Assembly (NCBI GenBank): GCA_030706605.1
Contig: JAUZOE010000024.1
Span: 1-57,512, forward strand
Source of the DNA: Bacteroidota bacterium
GTDB taxonomy: Bacteria > Bacteroidota > Bacteroidia > Chitinophagales > Chitinophagaceae
DNA length: 57,512 bases
Reading direction: 5' to 3'
In this document: positions 9,611 to 17,889 of the stretch, one piece after another
Layout of the letters: every line of letters begins with the position of its first letter
How positions within the stretch are numbered: position 1 is the stretch's first letter
Notes under the pieces: model-generated
Told to the model about the DNA's origin: nothing
The model's input: only the letters and a program-made list of their open reading frames with translations
Databases searched by the model: none
Program-made: the position numbers and the translations under genes

Positions 9611-9703
9611 GTGAGAACTCTTAGATTAAATACCAATTTTACTATTCTTGCCTTAGCTCTTTTGAGTTGTGGCCAGCATAAAATTATTTATCATAAAGAA
9701 TGA
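9611..9703 (+). pseudogene. Micro-ORF resembling a lipoprotein signal peptide
   Basis: A GTG-initiated 30-codon frame encodes a basic N-terminus, the hydrophobic stretch FTILALALLSCGQHK and a perfect lipobox (LLSC-G), then stops nine codons after the cysteine. It may be the 5' remnant of a decayed lipoprotein gene or a tiny lipopeptide. It lies in the 440-base leader between the 9322 operator and the DUF1961 gene. It may also be chance, since GTG starts and hydrophobic frames are not rare. Nothing else gene-like is seen in 9336-9780. Confidence 0.3.
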
Positions 9704-9780
9704 CGAATTTAAAAAGTTTTGGAAGATTGCGCCTTGCCCAGAGATAAACAGAGCATTAAATTAATTTTAATAATAGGGAA

Positions 9781-10509
9781 ATGATTGCAAGAAAAGCCAT
9801 ATTTTTTTTGATTTTATTAGTGCTTACTATTAGTAATGGGTATTCTCAAAGTGAGATAGCTTTAAGAAAAGGGAAATTGATATATGAGAATTCAATGGGC
9901 AATGCAGAGATGGTTAAAGGTTGGAAAATGGAAGGCCCTGGCGAGTTGAAATTTAATGATGGATGGATGGAAATGTATGCTCCCAACAAAAAATGGGATC
10001 ACGTATTCTGGTGTCCTATGGATTTCCCGGGAAGTTTTATAGCAGAATGGGAAATGCAAAATAGGGATACCACCAGTGGTCTTACTATTGTATTCTTTGC
10101 TGCTAAAGGCTCTAAAGGCGAAGATATTTTTGATCCGGCATTACCTGCCAGGGATGGAACTTTTAAGTATTATAATAAGGGGCAGATCGATTGCTATCAT
10201 ATTTCCTATTATTCCAATAACCCTAAAAATCCTGAAAGAGATGACTCTCATTTGAGGAAGGATCCAATGTTTGCATTGTTACAAACAGGAGAAGAGGGGA
10301 TTGCTAAAAATTCGTTGGAGGTTCATAAAGTGATATTAGTAAAAAAGCAGGCACACATTCTCATGTATATAGATGGCAGGAAAATCATTGATGCTACAGA
10401 TGATGGAAAAACTTTCGGACCGGTATATACTTCCGGTAAAATTGGATTCAGGCAAATGAGATGGACTGATTTCCGGTATCGCAATTTTAAAGTATGGGAA
10501 ATTAAATAA
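9781..10509 (+). CDS. DUF1961 family protein (YesU-like), secreted
   Basis: This 242-residue protein has a signal peptide (1-22, ending GYSQ) and a single concanavalin-like beta-sandwich predicted from its tryptophan-rich strands. Examples are WKMEGPGELKFNDGWMEMY, WDHVFWCPMDFPG and GKIGFRQMRWTDFRYRNFKVW. These match DUF1961, the family of Bacillus subtilis YesU from the rhamnogalacturonan gene cluster. No enzyme activity is established for this protein, and it may bind or cleave a uronate polysaccharide. It is the first gene of the long plus-strand operon, 27 bases before the first sulfatase. Its ATG follows a 440-base leader. Confidence 0.75.
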   Translation: MIARKAIFFLILLVLTISNGYSQSEIALRKGKLIYENSMGNAEMVKGWKMEGPGELKFNDGWMEMYAPNKKWDHVFWCPMDFPGSFIAEWEMQNRDTTSGLTIVFFAAKGSKGEDIFDPALPARDGTFKYYNKGQIDCYHISYYSNNPKNPERDDSHLRKDPMFALLQTGEEGIAKNSLEVHKVILVKKQAHILMYIDGRKIIDATDDGKTFGPVYTSGKIGFRQMRWTDFRYRNFKVWEIK

Positions 10510-10536
10510 TCATCGCGTCATTAAAAAGAATTAAAA

Positions 10537-11988
10537 ATGAAAAAAACAATAAGGCAGATACTGGTAATTTATTTTATGCTTTTTCATTTTTTGACGGCCG
10601 GCGCTCAAAAAGTAAAAAGCCCTAATTTCATATTTATTCTTACAGATGACCAGGGCTGGACTTCTGTGTCTTCTTCTATGGATAACCGCCATCCTGAGAA
10701 TAAAAGTGATTTTGATGAAACGCCCAATATTGACCGTTTAGGTGATGAAGGAATGAGGTTCAGTGCAGGCTATGCGCCGGCGGCATTATGTACACCTTCA
10801 CGACGAAGCATTCAATTTGGTCAGACTCCTATACACATTGGTAATACTACATTCAAAAAGAATTATGACCCTCACAAACACAAATGGCTTACAATTCCTT
10901 TGATGTTAAAATCAATAAACCCCCGTTATCAAACTGCTCATTATGGCAAGTGGGACTTAAGGGCTGATATATTTCCGGAAGATTTGGGTTATGATGAGAG
11001 TGATGGTAATACGGGGAATAATAATGGCGATTTGATGACAGATAAAAAAACAAAGTGGTCACAAGTATATATAACAAGGGATCCCAAAAAAACTTTTACC
11101 ATCACAGCGCGGGCGCTTAATTTTATGCAAAGACAGGTACAGTCTGATCATCCTTTTTACATGCAGCTTTCCTTTTATGCGCCTCATGTGGATATGGAAA
11201 CTACCCAAAAAACGTATGATAAATTCTTAAAAAAACCTAAAGGAAAAATTCATGACAATCCCGGTTGGGCAGCTATGCTGAATGATTTGGATAAAGGAAT
11301 AGGGGAGGTATTGGATATGGTTGATAAATTAGGGATTGCCGATAATACCTACATTATCCTGATGTCTGATAATGGAGGAGTGGAATTTCTTCCACCGCCA
11401 CCCGCAAAACACAAATTAGATCCGCCGTCTGCATTTGAGAAAAAAATGATCAATTATCCTTTACGGGGAGGAAAATGGGCGTTGTATGAAGGAGGAACAA
11501 GGGTGCCGTTTATCGTTAGAGGCCCTGGGATAAATCCTCATAGCTATTGTCATTCACCCGTTTTTGGCTATGATCTTTTACCAACGATAGGCGAACTTGC
11601 AGGGGACAAGCAACCACTTCCTGGTTACCTCGATGGGGTCAGCATTATACCTTTGCTTCATGACCCCGCAAATGGAAAAGTGCCAAGAAAGGTTAGTGAC
11701 TTTTATTTTCATCGGTATGCACCCAGCTATGAACATTCGTCTATCATTGAAGGCAATTATAAATTGATCAAATTCTGGGTTACAGGTAAGGAAGAATTAT
11801 ATGATCTTAATAACGATATAGGCGAAACTCAGGATTTAGCGGCAAGCATGCCTGGTAAGGTTAAGGAATTGGACAATAAACTTATGTTGTACCTAAATAA
11901 GGAGCATTCGGAAATACTGGATGCTGCAATATCAAAAGAAAAAAAATCTAAAAAAGACAAACCTGGTTCAGAAGATGATGATGACTAA
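10537..11988 (+). CDS. S1-family sulfatase
   Basis: This 483-residue secreted sulfatase has a signal peptide ending near TAGAQ. The FIFILTDDQGW segment holds the Ca2+-binding aspartates D37 and D38. The formylglycine site is CTPSR (C85), which must be converted to formylglycine before the enzyme can cleave sulfate esters. A second metal-site segment, MSDNGG, lies near 278. The C-terminus ends in a lysine-rich stretch and an acidic SEDDDD tail. The stop overlaps the start of the lyase gene, so the two are translationally coupled. The position of the sulfate on the sugar cannot be read from sequence. Confidence 0.93.
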   Translation: MKKTIRQILVIYFMLFHFLTAGAQKVKSPNFIFILTDDQGWTSVSSSMDNRHPENKSDFDETPNIDRLGDEGMRFSAGYAPAALCTPSRRSIQFGQTPIHIGNTTFKKNYDPHKHKWLTIPLMLKSINPRYQTAHYGKWDLRADIFPEDLGYDESDGNTGNNNGDLMTDKKTKWSQVYITRDPKKTFTITARALNFMQRQVQSDHPFYMQLSFYAPHVDMETTQKTYDKFLKKPKGKIHDNPGWAAMLNDLDKGIGEVLDMVDKLGIADNTYIILMSDNGGVEFLPPPPAKHKLDPPSAFEKKMINYPLRGGKWALYEGGTRVPFIVRGPGINPHSYCHSPVFGYDLLPTIGELAGDKQPLPGYLDGVSIIPLLHDPANGKVPRKVSDFYFHRYAPSYEHSSIIEGNYKLIKFWVTGKEELYDLNNDIGETQDLAASMPGKVKELDNKLMLYLNKEHSEILDAAISKEKKSKKDKPGSEDDDD

Positions 11989-14686
11989 ATATATTTTAAT
12001 TTCAAATAGAAAATCCCAACTCACTTTTTGCAGAATAGGGATAACCATTTTTCTTATTGGTGCAGCAATGGCTTCTTTTGCCCAGGAAAATAATCAACAA
12101 CCGGAGTTCCCCAAAGACTATCCTGTAATACATCCTCAATTCAGAAAATGGGCTTCGCCGGCTTTAAATAATGAATCTGCCTCTGTATCTCCCATCTTGC
12201 GCTGGCCTGCTGACAGAAAAGGAAAGAATACTTATGATGTGAGGCTATCAATGGATAGCACTTTTGATAATAAAGATTTAATTACAGCACAAAATATACC
12301 ATGGACCATATTTAATCCTCACCGCCAATTGCAATATGGTACATGGTATTGGCAATACGGGTTGCATAATGGTTCATGGTCAGGTACTTTAAAATTTCGT
12401 ATAGGCGATAATGCTATCAAGACCTTTGCTCCTCCAGTTCAGAAGTTCTGGGCTGCTATTCCTGCTGGGCATCCAAGGGTTTTGATTAATAGAAATGATG
12501 AAAAATTGTTTATTAAAAACGTGAAGGGGAATGAAGATGCGATGATTATATTGAAGAAAGCGGATGATCTGTTGGGAATGACCCCGCCGGGAGAAAAGGA
12601 AGGTGAAAGCAAAAAGGATGGAAATTCAGATATGGAAAACAGGAAACTGGAGATAATAGCCAGTGAACATGCAAGTAATAAAATATATAATGCGGTGGAT
12701 CATTTTTGTAAAGCCTACTTAATTAGCAAAGATAAAAAGTATGAAAAGAAAGCGCTGGAATGGGGGATGGCTGTTGCAGGCTGGAATCCTGACGGAGTAA
12801 GCCATTCCAGTGATTTTGGGGATGCAAGATGTATGGTGTCTATGGCGGAGGTTTTTGATACTTTCAATGATGATCTTACTCCTTCGCAAAAGGCGATATT
12901 ATTAAAATCTATCCAGGTAAGGGCCGGTCGTTTTTATCATGAATGGATCAATAATATTGATGTCAAGGTATTATCCAATCATGTTTGGCAATATATTTTT
13001 CATTACTTTTTTCAAACGGCTATTGCTGTTTACGGAGATGTGGATGAGGCAAAAAACTGGGTTAATTATGCCTATGAACTTTGGCTGGCAAAAGCTCCTA
13101 TATTAGGCGGCGGAGATGGTGGATGGGGAGAGGGCGCTTCTTATTTCAGGCTGGATATGGAGACACTACTCGGTGTTCCTATGATTATTAAAGAATATAC
13201 GAGTTTTGATTTTTTGAAAAATAATGAATGGTATCAGAGAAATCCGTATTGGATGGCTTATTCTTTCCCCGCAGGTTCTTCTACTGATGGTTTTGGAGAC
13301 GATGTTGAAAAGATTTACGCTCCCGGGACGGAGTATTTAGCCTACGCGGATGCCTTATCTAAACTAACAGGCAATCAAATAGCTGCCTGGTATGCTCATC
13401 AGATTGAACTAGCCGGAAAGGGTGATGATACCGTTGGTGAAAGAGTAAATGGAGTAACCTCGTATACGAAGAAAAATAAACAGGCTGGTCAATTAAAATT
13501 GTCAGATGCTGATATGCTTCGCTGGTTCAGGTTGCGATACCTGCGCAATATTAAACGACCCGGTATGATTGATGGCAAGTCACTCCCCGCCGCAGAAGTA
13601 TTCAAAGGAGTAGGTATTGCCGATATGCATTCTCATGTTACCGACACCAAAAACGACCTGATGATTTCTTTTCGTTCGAGTCCTTATGGTGCTTATGGTC
13701 ACCTGCTGGCCGATCAAAACACTTTTAATATTTTATATGGTGGGAAAAGATTGTTTTATATGTCGGGGCATAAAGTGGCCATGCAGGACCCTCATCGCCT
13801 GGGTTGGTATAAGGCCACTATTGGACATAACGGTATCCTTATAGACGATAAAGGCCAGCCGTTCAATACAGAAGCTTATGGATATATAGCCAAATTTTTA
13901 AACGGTAAAAATGTAAGTTATGTTATGGGAGATGCAAGCCAGGCTTATAGTAGTAAGGCAAAAAAAGAACAACCGGGGTTAACGAAATTTCATCGTCATT
14001 TACTTTTTCTGCATCCTAATATCTTACTGGTTTACGATGAATTGGAAGCCAATCATCCTGCTAAATGGTCGTGGCTGATTCATAGCCCTTTTAAGATTGA
14101 TGTAGATGCTGCTAATAATACATTCCGCTGCGATTCAGGAAATATTTCTGCAAAAGTGGCTCTTTTTTCTCAGCAATCACTTCATTGGGAATTAGCCGAC
14201 ACATTTGCAATTCCTGCTGTAAACTGGATAGGGAGGGAAGATGAGGATGGTAATCTTATTGAATATAAAAATGATCAATGGCACTTAACAGCTTTTAATA
14301 CCCGGAAAACTGCGAAGATGCGCTTCCTGGCAGTTTTTATGATCAATCCACCCGGCGAAATACTAAACAAACCCGTATCTTATATCTTTAATGATAAAAA
14401 TGAACTAATAATTGGCAAATGGATTATCAAAGCAGAACTGGATGCTGAGAAACCTCCTTTGCTGGAAGCACATACCAGTGATCATAAAATTGTCTTTAGC
14501 TCTTCAGCAAACAGCGTATCCTCCGGAAGCAAAGAATTTGTGGGTAAAATAAATGGATCTGCGAAATTATTGGAATGGCTAAATGGCAACTACCGCTTTT
14601 CCGAAGCAGGAAATATGATTCCTGAAGCTATTAAATCAATACCGGTTAAAGACACTAATTTAAAACAACGCCTTCATGAAAAATAG
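11981..14686 (+). CDS. DUF4962 / heparinase II-III-type polysaccharide lyase
   Basis: The start is set at 11981, giving about 901 residues. Two in-frame ATGs lie 3 and 6 bases earlier, and a longer frame opens at 11921 inside the sulfatase gene but would add a highly basic tail. After the signal peptide comes an N-terminal beta domain of the DUF4962 type with HPRVLINRNDE near 150. An alpha/alpha toroid (about 200-560) contains GGWGEGASYFRLDMETLL. A heparinase II/III-like beta domain (about 590-830) contains SFRSSPYGAYGH and IGHNGILID. The fold is that of PL12/15/17/21 lyases, which cut uronate polysaccharides by beta-elimination. The GH88 gene nearby fits such a product. The exact substrate is unknown. 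Confidence 0.78.
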   Translation: MTKYILISNRKSQLTFCRIGITIFLIGAAMASFAQENNQQPEFPKDYPVIHPQFRKWASPALNNESASVSPILRWPADRKGKNTYDVRLSMDSTFDNKDLITAQNIPWTIFNPHRQLQYGTWYWQYGLHNGSWSGTLKFRIGDNAIKTFAPPVQKFWAAIPAGHPRVLINRNDEKLFIKNVKGNEDAMIILKKADDLLGMTPPGEKEGESKKDGNSDMENRKLEIIASEHASNKIYNAVDHFCKAYLISKDKKYEKKALEWGMAVAGWNPDGVSHSSDFGDARCMVSMAEVFDTFNDDLTPSQKAILLKSIQVRAGRFYHEWINNIDVKVLSNHVWQYIFHYFFQTAIAVYGDVDEAKNWVNYAYELWLAKAPILGGGDGGWGEGASYFRLDMETLLGVPMIIKEYTSFDFLKNNEWYQRNPYWMAYSFPAGSSTDGFGDDVEKIYAPGTEYLAYADALSKLTGNQIAAWYAHQIELAGKGDDTVGERVNGVTSYTKKNKQAGQLKLSDADMLRWFRLRYLRNIKRPGMIDGKSLPAAEVFKGVGIADMHSHVTDTKNDLMISFRSSPYGAYGHLLADQNTFNILYGGKRLFYMSGHKVAMQDPHRLGWYKATIGHNGILIDDKGQPFNTEAYGYIAKFLNGKNVSYVMGDASQAYSSKAKKEQPGLTKFHRHLLFLHPNILLVYDELEANHPAKWSWLIHSPFKIDVDAANNTFRCDSGNISAKVALFSQQSLHWELADTFAIPAVNWIGREDEDGNLIEYKNDQWHLTAFNTRKTAKMRFLAVFMINPPGEILNKPVSYIFNDKNELIIGKWIIKAELDAEKPPLLEAHTSDHKIVFSSSANSVSSGSKEFVGKINGSAKLLEWLNGNYRFSEAGNMIPEAIKSIPVKDTNLKQRLHEK

Positions 14687-16307
14687 GTATCGATACATTT
14701 CTCTCGTTTCGGCAATATTCATTTGTATTGTTATATCTGTTTCTTTCAAAGAGCACAATAAACATAATGAAAGAAAAACAGGCAAGCGGCCTAATATTCT
14801 TTTTGTGATAGCCGATGATCAGTCTTTTCCTTATGCTTCCATTTATGGCACTACAGGTGTCCAGACTCCGGCATTCGATGAAGTAGCCAGGAACGGGATG
14901 TTGTTTTATAATGCTTTTGCCGCTGCGCCCCAGTGCAGTCCTTCTCGGGCAGCAATACTTACTGGCAAAAATATCTGGCAATTGGAAGAGGCAGGTACAC
15001 ATAGCAGCTATTTCCCCAAAAAGTTTAATGTATTTACTGATTTGCTTGAAAATTCAGGCTACTCAATAGGATTTACAGGAAAACCCTGGGCGCCGGGCGA
15101 CTGGAAAGATGCAGGCTGGAAGCGTAATCCGGTAGGTCCTGAATTCAATGAAAAAAAATTAGCGCCTCCTACAAAAGACATTAGTAATATAGATTACTTC
15201 GGCAATTTTGTTGACTTTTTCAACCAGAAAAAGGGGAATGAACCTTTCTTTTTCTGGTATGGTGCGCATGAGCCACACCGAAGATATACGAAAGGATCAG
15301 GAGAAAAAACAGGGAAAAATATAATGAAAAGCCTTGTCCCTGGCTTTCTACCTGCTGATACGGTTGTAAGAAGCGACATCGCTGATTATGACCTGGAGAT
15401 AGAATGGTTTGATCAACAATTAGGCAGAATGATTGATTTTTTACGACAAAAAGGAGAGTTGGAAAACACGATCATTGTGGTAACATCCGATAATGGAATG
15501 CCTTTTCCATCAGCAAAAGCTAATTTGATGGAATATGGATCACATGTACCCCTGGCAATATGCTGGCCGGGGAAAATACAAAAAGGTAGTACCTGCAATG
15601 ATTTGGTAAGCCTTATTGACCTGGCACCCACTTTTCTGCAGGTGGCAGGTATTCATAATCTGCCGGTGATGACGGGAAAAAGCCTGTATGATATTTTATT
15701 AGCCAATAAGAAAAAAACGGAACCTCACAGAAGTTATGTATTAACGGGTAGGGAGCGACATTCTGATTCAAGGCCGGATGATTTGGGGTATCCATCACGT
15801 GCCATTCGTACCGATGATTTTTTATTCATTCTTAATTTAAAACCTGATCGTTGGCCAGCCGGTAATCCACCATCAGATAGTGAAAAAATTGCCAGCAACG
15901 GGAAAGGCAATTCCGGTAAAAATTTTAAATCAGTAGGTATTGGGTATAACGATATTGATGATCCCAGTCCTACGAAGGAATTTATGCTGAAAAATAAAGA
16001 TCAGTTTCCCGGATTATTCAGTGAAGGGTTTGAAAAGAGACCTGCAGAGCAGCTTTTCGACATAAAGCGAGATGCTGCCTGTACTCATAATCTTGCCGGT
16101 AATCCCGAATACGCTTCCATTAAGAAAGATTTAAAAGAACGGTTAAAAAAATTGCTAACCCAACAGGGCGATCCGAGGATGCTCGGATATGGAGATATTT
16201 TTGAAAGCTATCCCCGCTTTGGATTGATGCGGAAATGGCCAGGGTTTAAAGAAAGAGGAAAATATAACCCGGAATACGAACCTAAAGGAATGAAAGAAAT
16301 AAAATGA
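14676..16307 (+). CDS. S1-family sulfatase
   Basis: This 543-residue secreted sulfatase overlaps the lyase gene by 11 bases. It has an N-terminal membrane or signal segment (about 8-24). ILFVIADDQS carries the metal-binding aspartates, and the formylglycine site is CSPSR (C87) in AAAPQCSPSRAAILTGK. WYGAHEPHRRY and VTSDNGMPFPS provide further active-site segments. The C-terminal 60 residues include RFGLMRKWPGFKERG. It resembles the uncharacterised N-sulphoglucosamine-type sulfatases common in Bacteroidota, so specificity is open. Its stop overlaps the next sulfatase by 4 bases. Confidence 0.92.
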   Translation: MKNRYRYISLVSAIFICIVISVSFKEHNKHNERKTGKRPNILFVIADDQSFPYASIYGTTGVQTPAFDEVARNGMLFYNAFAAAPQCSPSRAAILTGKNIWQLEEAGTHSSYFPKKFNVFTDLLENSGYSIGFTGKPWAPGDWKDAGWKRNPVGPEFNEKKLAPPTKDISNIDYFGNFVDFFNQKKGNEPFFFWYGAHEPHRRYTKGSGEKTGKNIMKSLVPGFLPADTVVRSDIADYDLEIEWFDQQLGRMIDFLRQKGELENTIIVVTSDNGMPFPSAKANLMEYGSHVPLAICWPGKIQKGSTCNDLVSLIDLAPTFLQVAGIHNLPVMTGKSLYDILLANKKKTEPHRSYVLTGRERHSDSRPDDLGYPSRAIRTDDFLFILNLKPDRWPAGNPPSDSEKIASNGKGNSGKNFKSVGIGYNDIDDPSPTKEFMLKNKDQFPGLFSEGFEKRPAEQLFDIKRDAACTHNLAGNPEYASIKKDLKERLKKLLTQQGDPRMLGYGDIFESYPRFGLMRKWPGFKERGKYNPEYEPKGMKEIK

Positions 16308-17833
16308 AAAAGCTTTTACTTTTTATTGTGATAGTATTGCTGGCGGTTAATATTGGCTATGCCCAGCAAAAAGAAGTGCCGGTTATTATCATTATATCAG
16401 ACCAGCTTCGTTATGATGCCATCGGTAAATACACGCCTAATATTGACCAACTCAAAGCGGATGGTATTTCATTTAACCGGACTTATTGTGCCAGTCCGAT
16501 TTGTGTTCCTTCAAGAGCAGCTTTTTTTACCGGCAAATATCCTAGTAATAACGGGTCTTTAATCAATGGCTGGGAAACTGCGGATGAGCATTTCCGTGAG
16601 GTGAAATCCGGTACGCCTAATTTATACCAGGTAATGGCGGAGCATTGGGATAGCTGGCATGTGGGGAAGCAACATTTCTTCACACAGGATAAAATAGACC
16701 ACGATCCCAACTCCAAAACCAAATGGATTACGCTTCAGACTTTTAAAAAATGGGATAAATCCCAGGGCGTGAAACCGCCAGGTGGTATTGAATTCGGAGC
16801 TATCACTCCCGAATTGGTTTCGGGGAAGTATACACATACCAAGCGATACACCATTCCAAAATATGATGTATATGAACCTGGTTTAAAATATTTTGAAGAT
16901 GATTTCTTTGCCAATAAAGCGGTAGATATTATTAAGAAAGAAAACGGACCGAAGCCGTTACTATTAAATATAATGTTTGTCTCTCCACACCCGCCTTATG
17001 ATATACCGGAGCCCTATTACAGTAAATTTAAAAAAGAAGATTTTGTAATACCCGATAATGTAGGAAAATGGTACAAGGCACAATCTCCACTTCAGTTATA
17101 TAATTTTCCAGGCTTTATTGGCAGCCGTTATTCAAGGAATAATTGGGAAGAGATATGGCCCAAATATTATGGCCTGGTGAGTCTTATGGATGACGAGGTA
17201 GGTAAAGTGATCGCTGAATTAAAAAGTAAAGGGATTTATGATAAAGCCCTGATTATTTTTACTGCAGATCATGGCGAGATGCTGGGAAGCCATTCCTTAT
17301 GGCAGAAAATGTGTATGTATGAAGAAGCTTCTCATGTGCCTTTGATCATTAAATTTCCTTCTGATTTTAATCCCGCCTTTAAAGAAACAAATGGCCTAAC
17401 CAGTCTTATAGACGTGTGGCCCACGCTGATAGATTATCTTCATATACAGGTTAAGGATAAAACGGATGGAACATCCCTAATGTCAATACTTAAGGGAAAG
17501 GTCCAGGACAGAAAAAGTATTTTTATACAATATGATGGCAATGGAGGCTACGGAAATAATCAACGTTGTGTCGTAGACGGGGATTATAAATTAATTATTG
17601 ATACTTTTAAAGACGAGGTATTTTTAGAATTGTATAATGTGATAAAAGATCCGGAAGAAAAGAATAATCTTGTTGCCGATCCTCAATATGAATCAATAGC
17701 AAAAAACCTAATTGGTGAAATTAAAGACCATATGCTCAAAACAAATGATTTATTGAAATTACCCGGGCCTGTCTATGAAAATTTTCTAAAACACTATTTG
17801 CAAAAGGAGGAAAAATCCGAAGAGAGTGATTAG
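16304..17833 (+). CDS. S1-family sulfatase
   Basis: This 509-residue sulfatase starts inside the last codons of the preceding sulfatase (ATGA overlap). A signal peptide (1-21) precedes VPVIIIISDQLRYDAIGKY, where the usual DD is replaced by SDQ, as seen in iduronate-2-sulfatase-like groups. The formylglycine site is CVPSR (C67) in CASPICVPSRAAFFTGKYP. FTADHGEMLGSHSLWQK carries the second metal-site D and H. The C-terminus is acidic. Of the five sulfatases it is the most like iduronate or choline-type sulfatases, which fits a uronate-containing polymer, but the substrate is inferred. Confidence 0.92.
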   Translation: MKKLLLFIVIVLLAVNIGYAQQKEVPVIIIISDQLRYDAIGKYTPNIDQLKADGISFNRTYCASPICVPSRAAFFTGKYPSNNGSLINGWETADEHFREVKSGTPNLYQVMAEHWDSWHVGKQHFFTQDKIDHDPNSKTKWITLQTFKKWDKSQGVKPPGGIEFGAITPELVSGKYTHTKRYTIPKYDVYEPGLKYFEDDFFANKAVDIIKKENGPKPLLLNIMFVSPHPPYDIPEPYYSKFKKEDFVIPDNVGKWYKAQSPLQLYNFPGFIGSRYSRNNWEEIWPKYYGLVSLMDDEVGKVIAELKSKGIYDKALIIFTADHGEMLGSHSLWQKMCMYEEASHVPLIIKFPSDFNPAFKETNGLTSLIDVWPTLIDYLHIQVKDKTDGTSLMSILKGKVQDRKSIFIQYDGNGGYGNNQRCVVDGDYKLIIDTFKDEVFLELYNVIKDPEEKNNLVADPQYESIAKNLIGEIKDHMLKTNDLLKLPGPVYENFLKHYLQKEEKSEESD

Positions 17834-17889
17834 CCTTGATGAAATGCATCCCTGGTGCAATAATTTAAAAACTGTTGAAACTAAATATT

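Noticed and set aside
11921-11980. Extended N-terminus of the lyase within the sulfatase gene
   Set aside because: The extra residues are basic and come from an out-of-frame reading of the sulfatase's lysine-rich tail. The signal peptide fits a start at 11981.
14676-17833. Overlapping sulfatase genes as a frameshifted single gene
   Set aside because: Each has its own signal segment, formylglycine site and full length, so they are separate genes.
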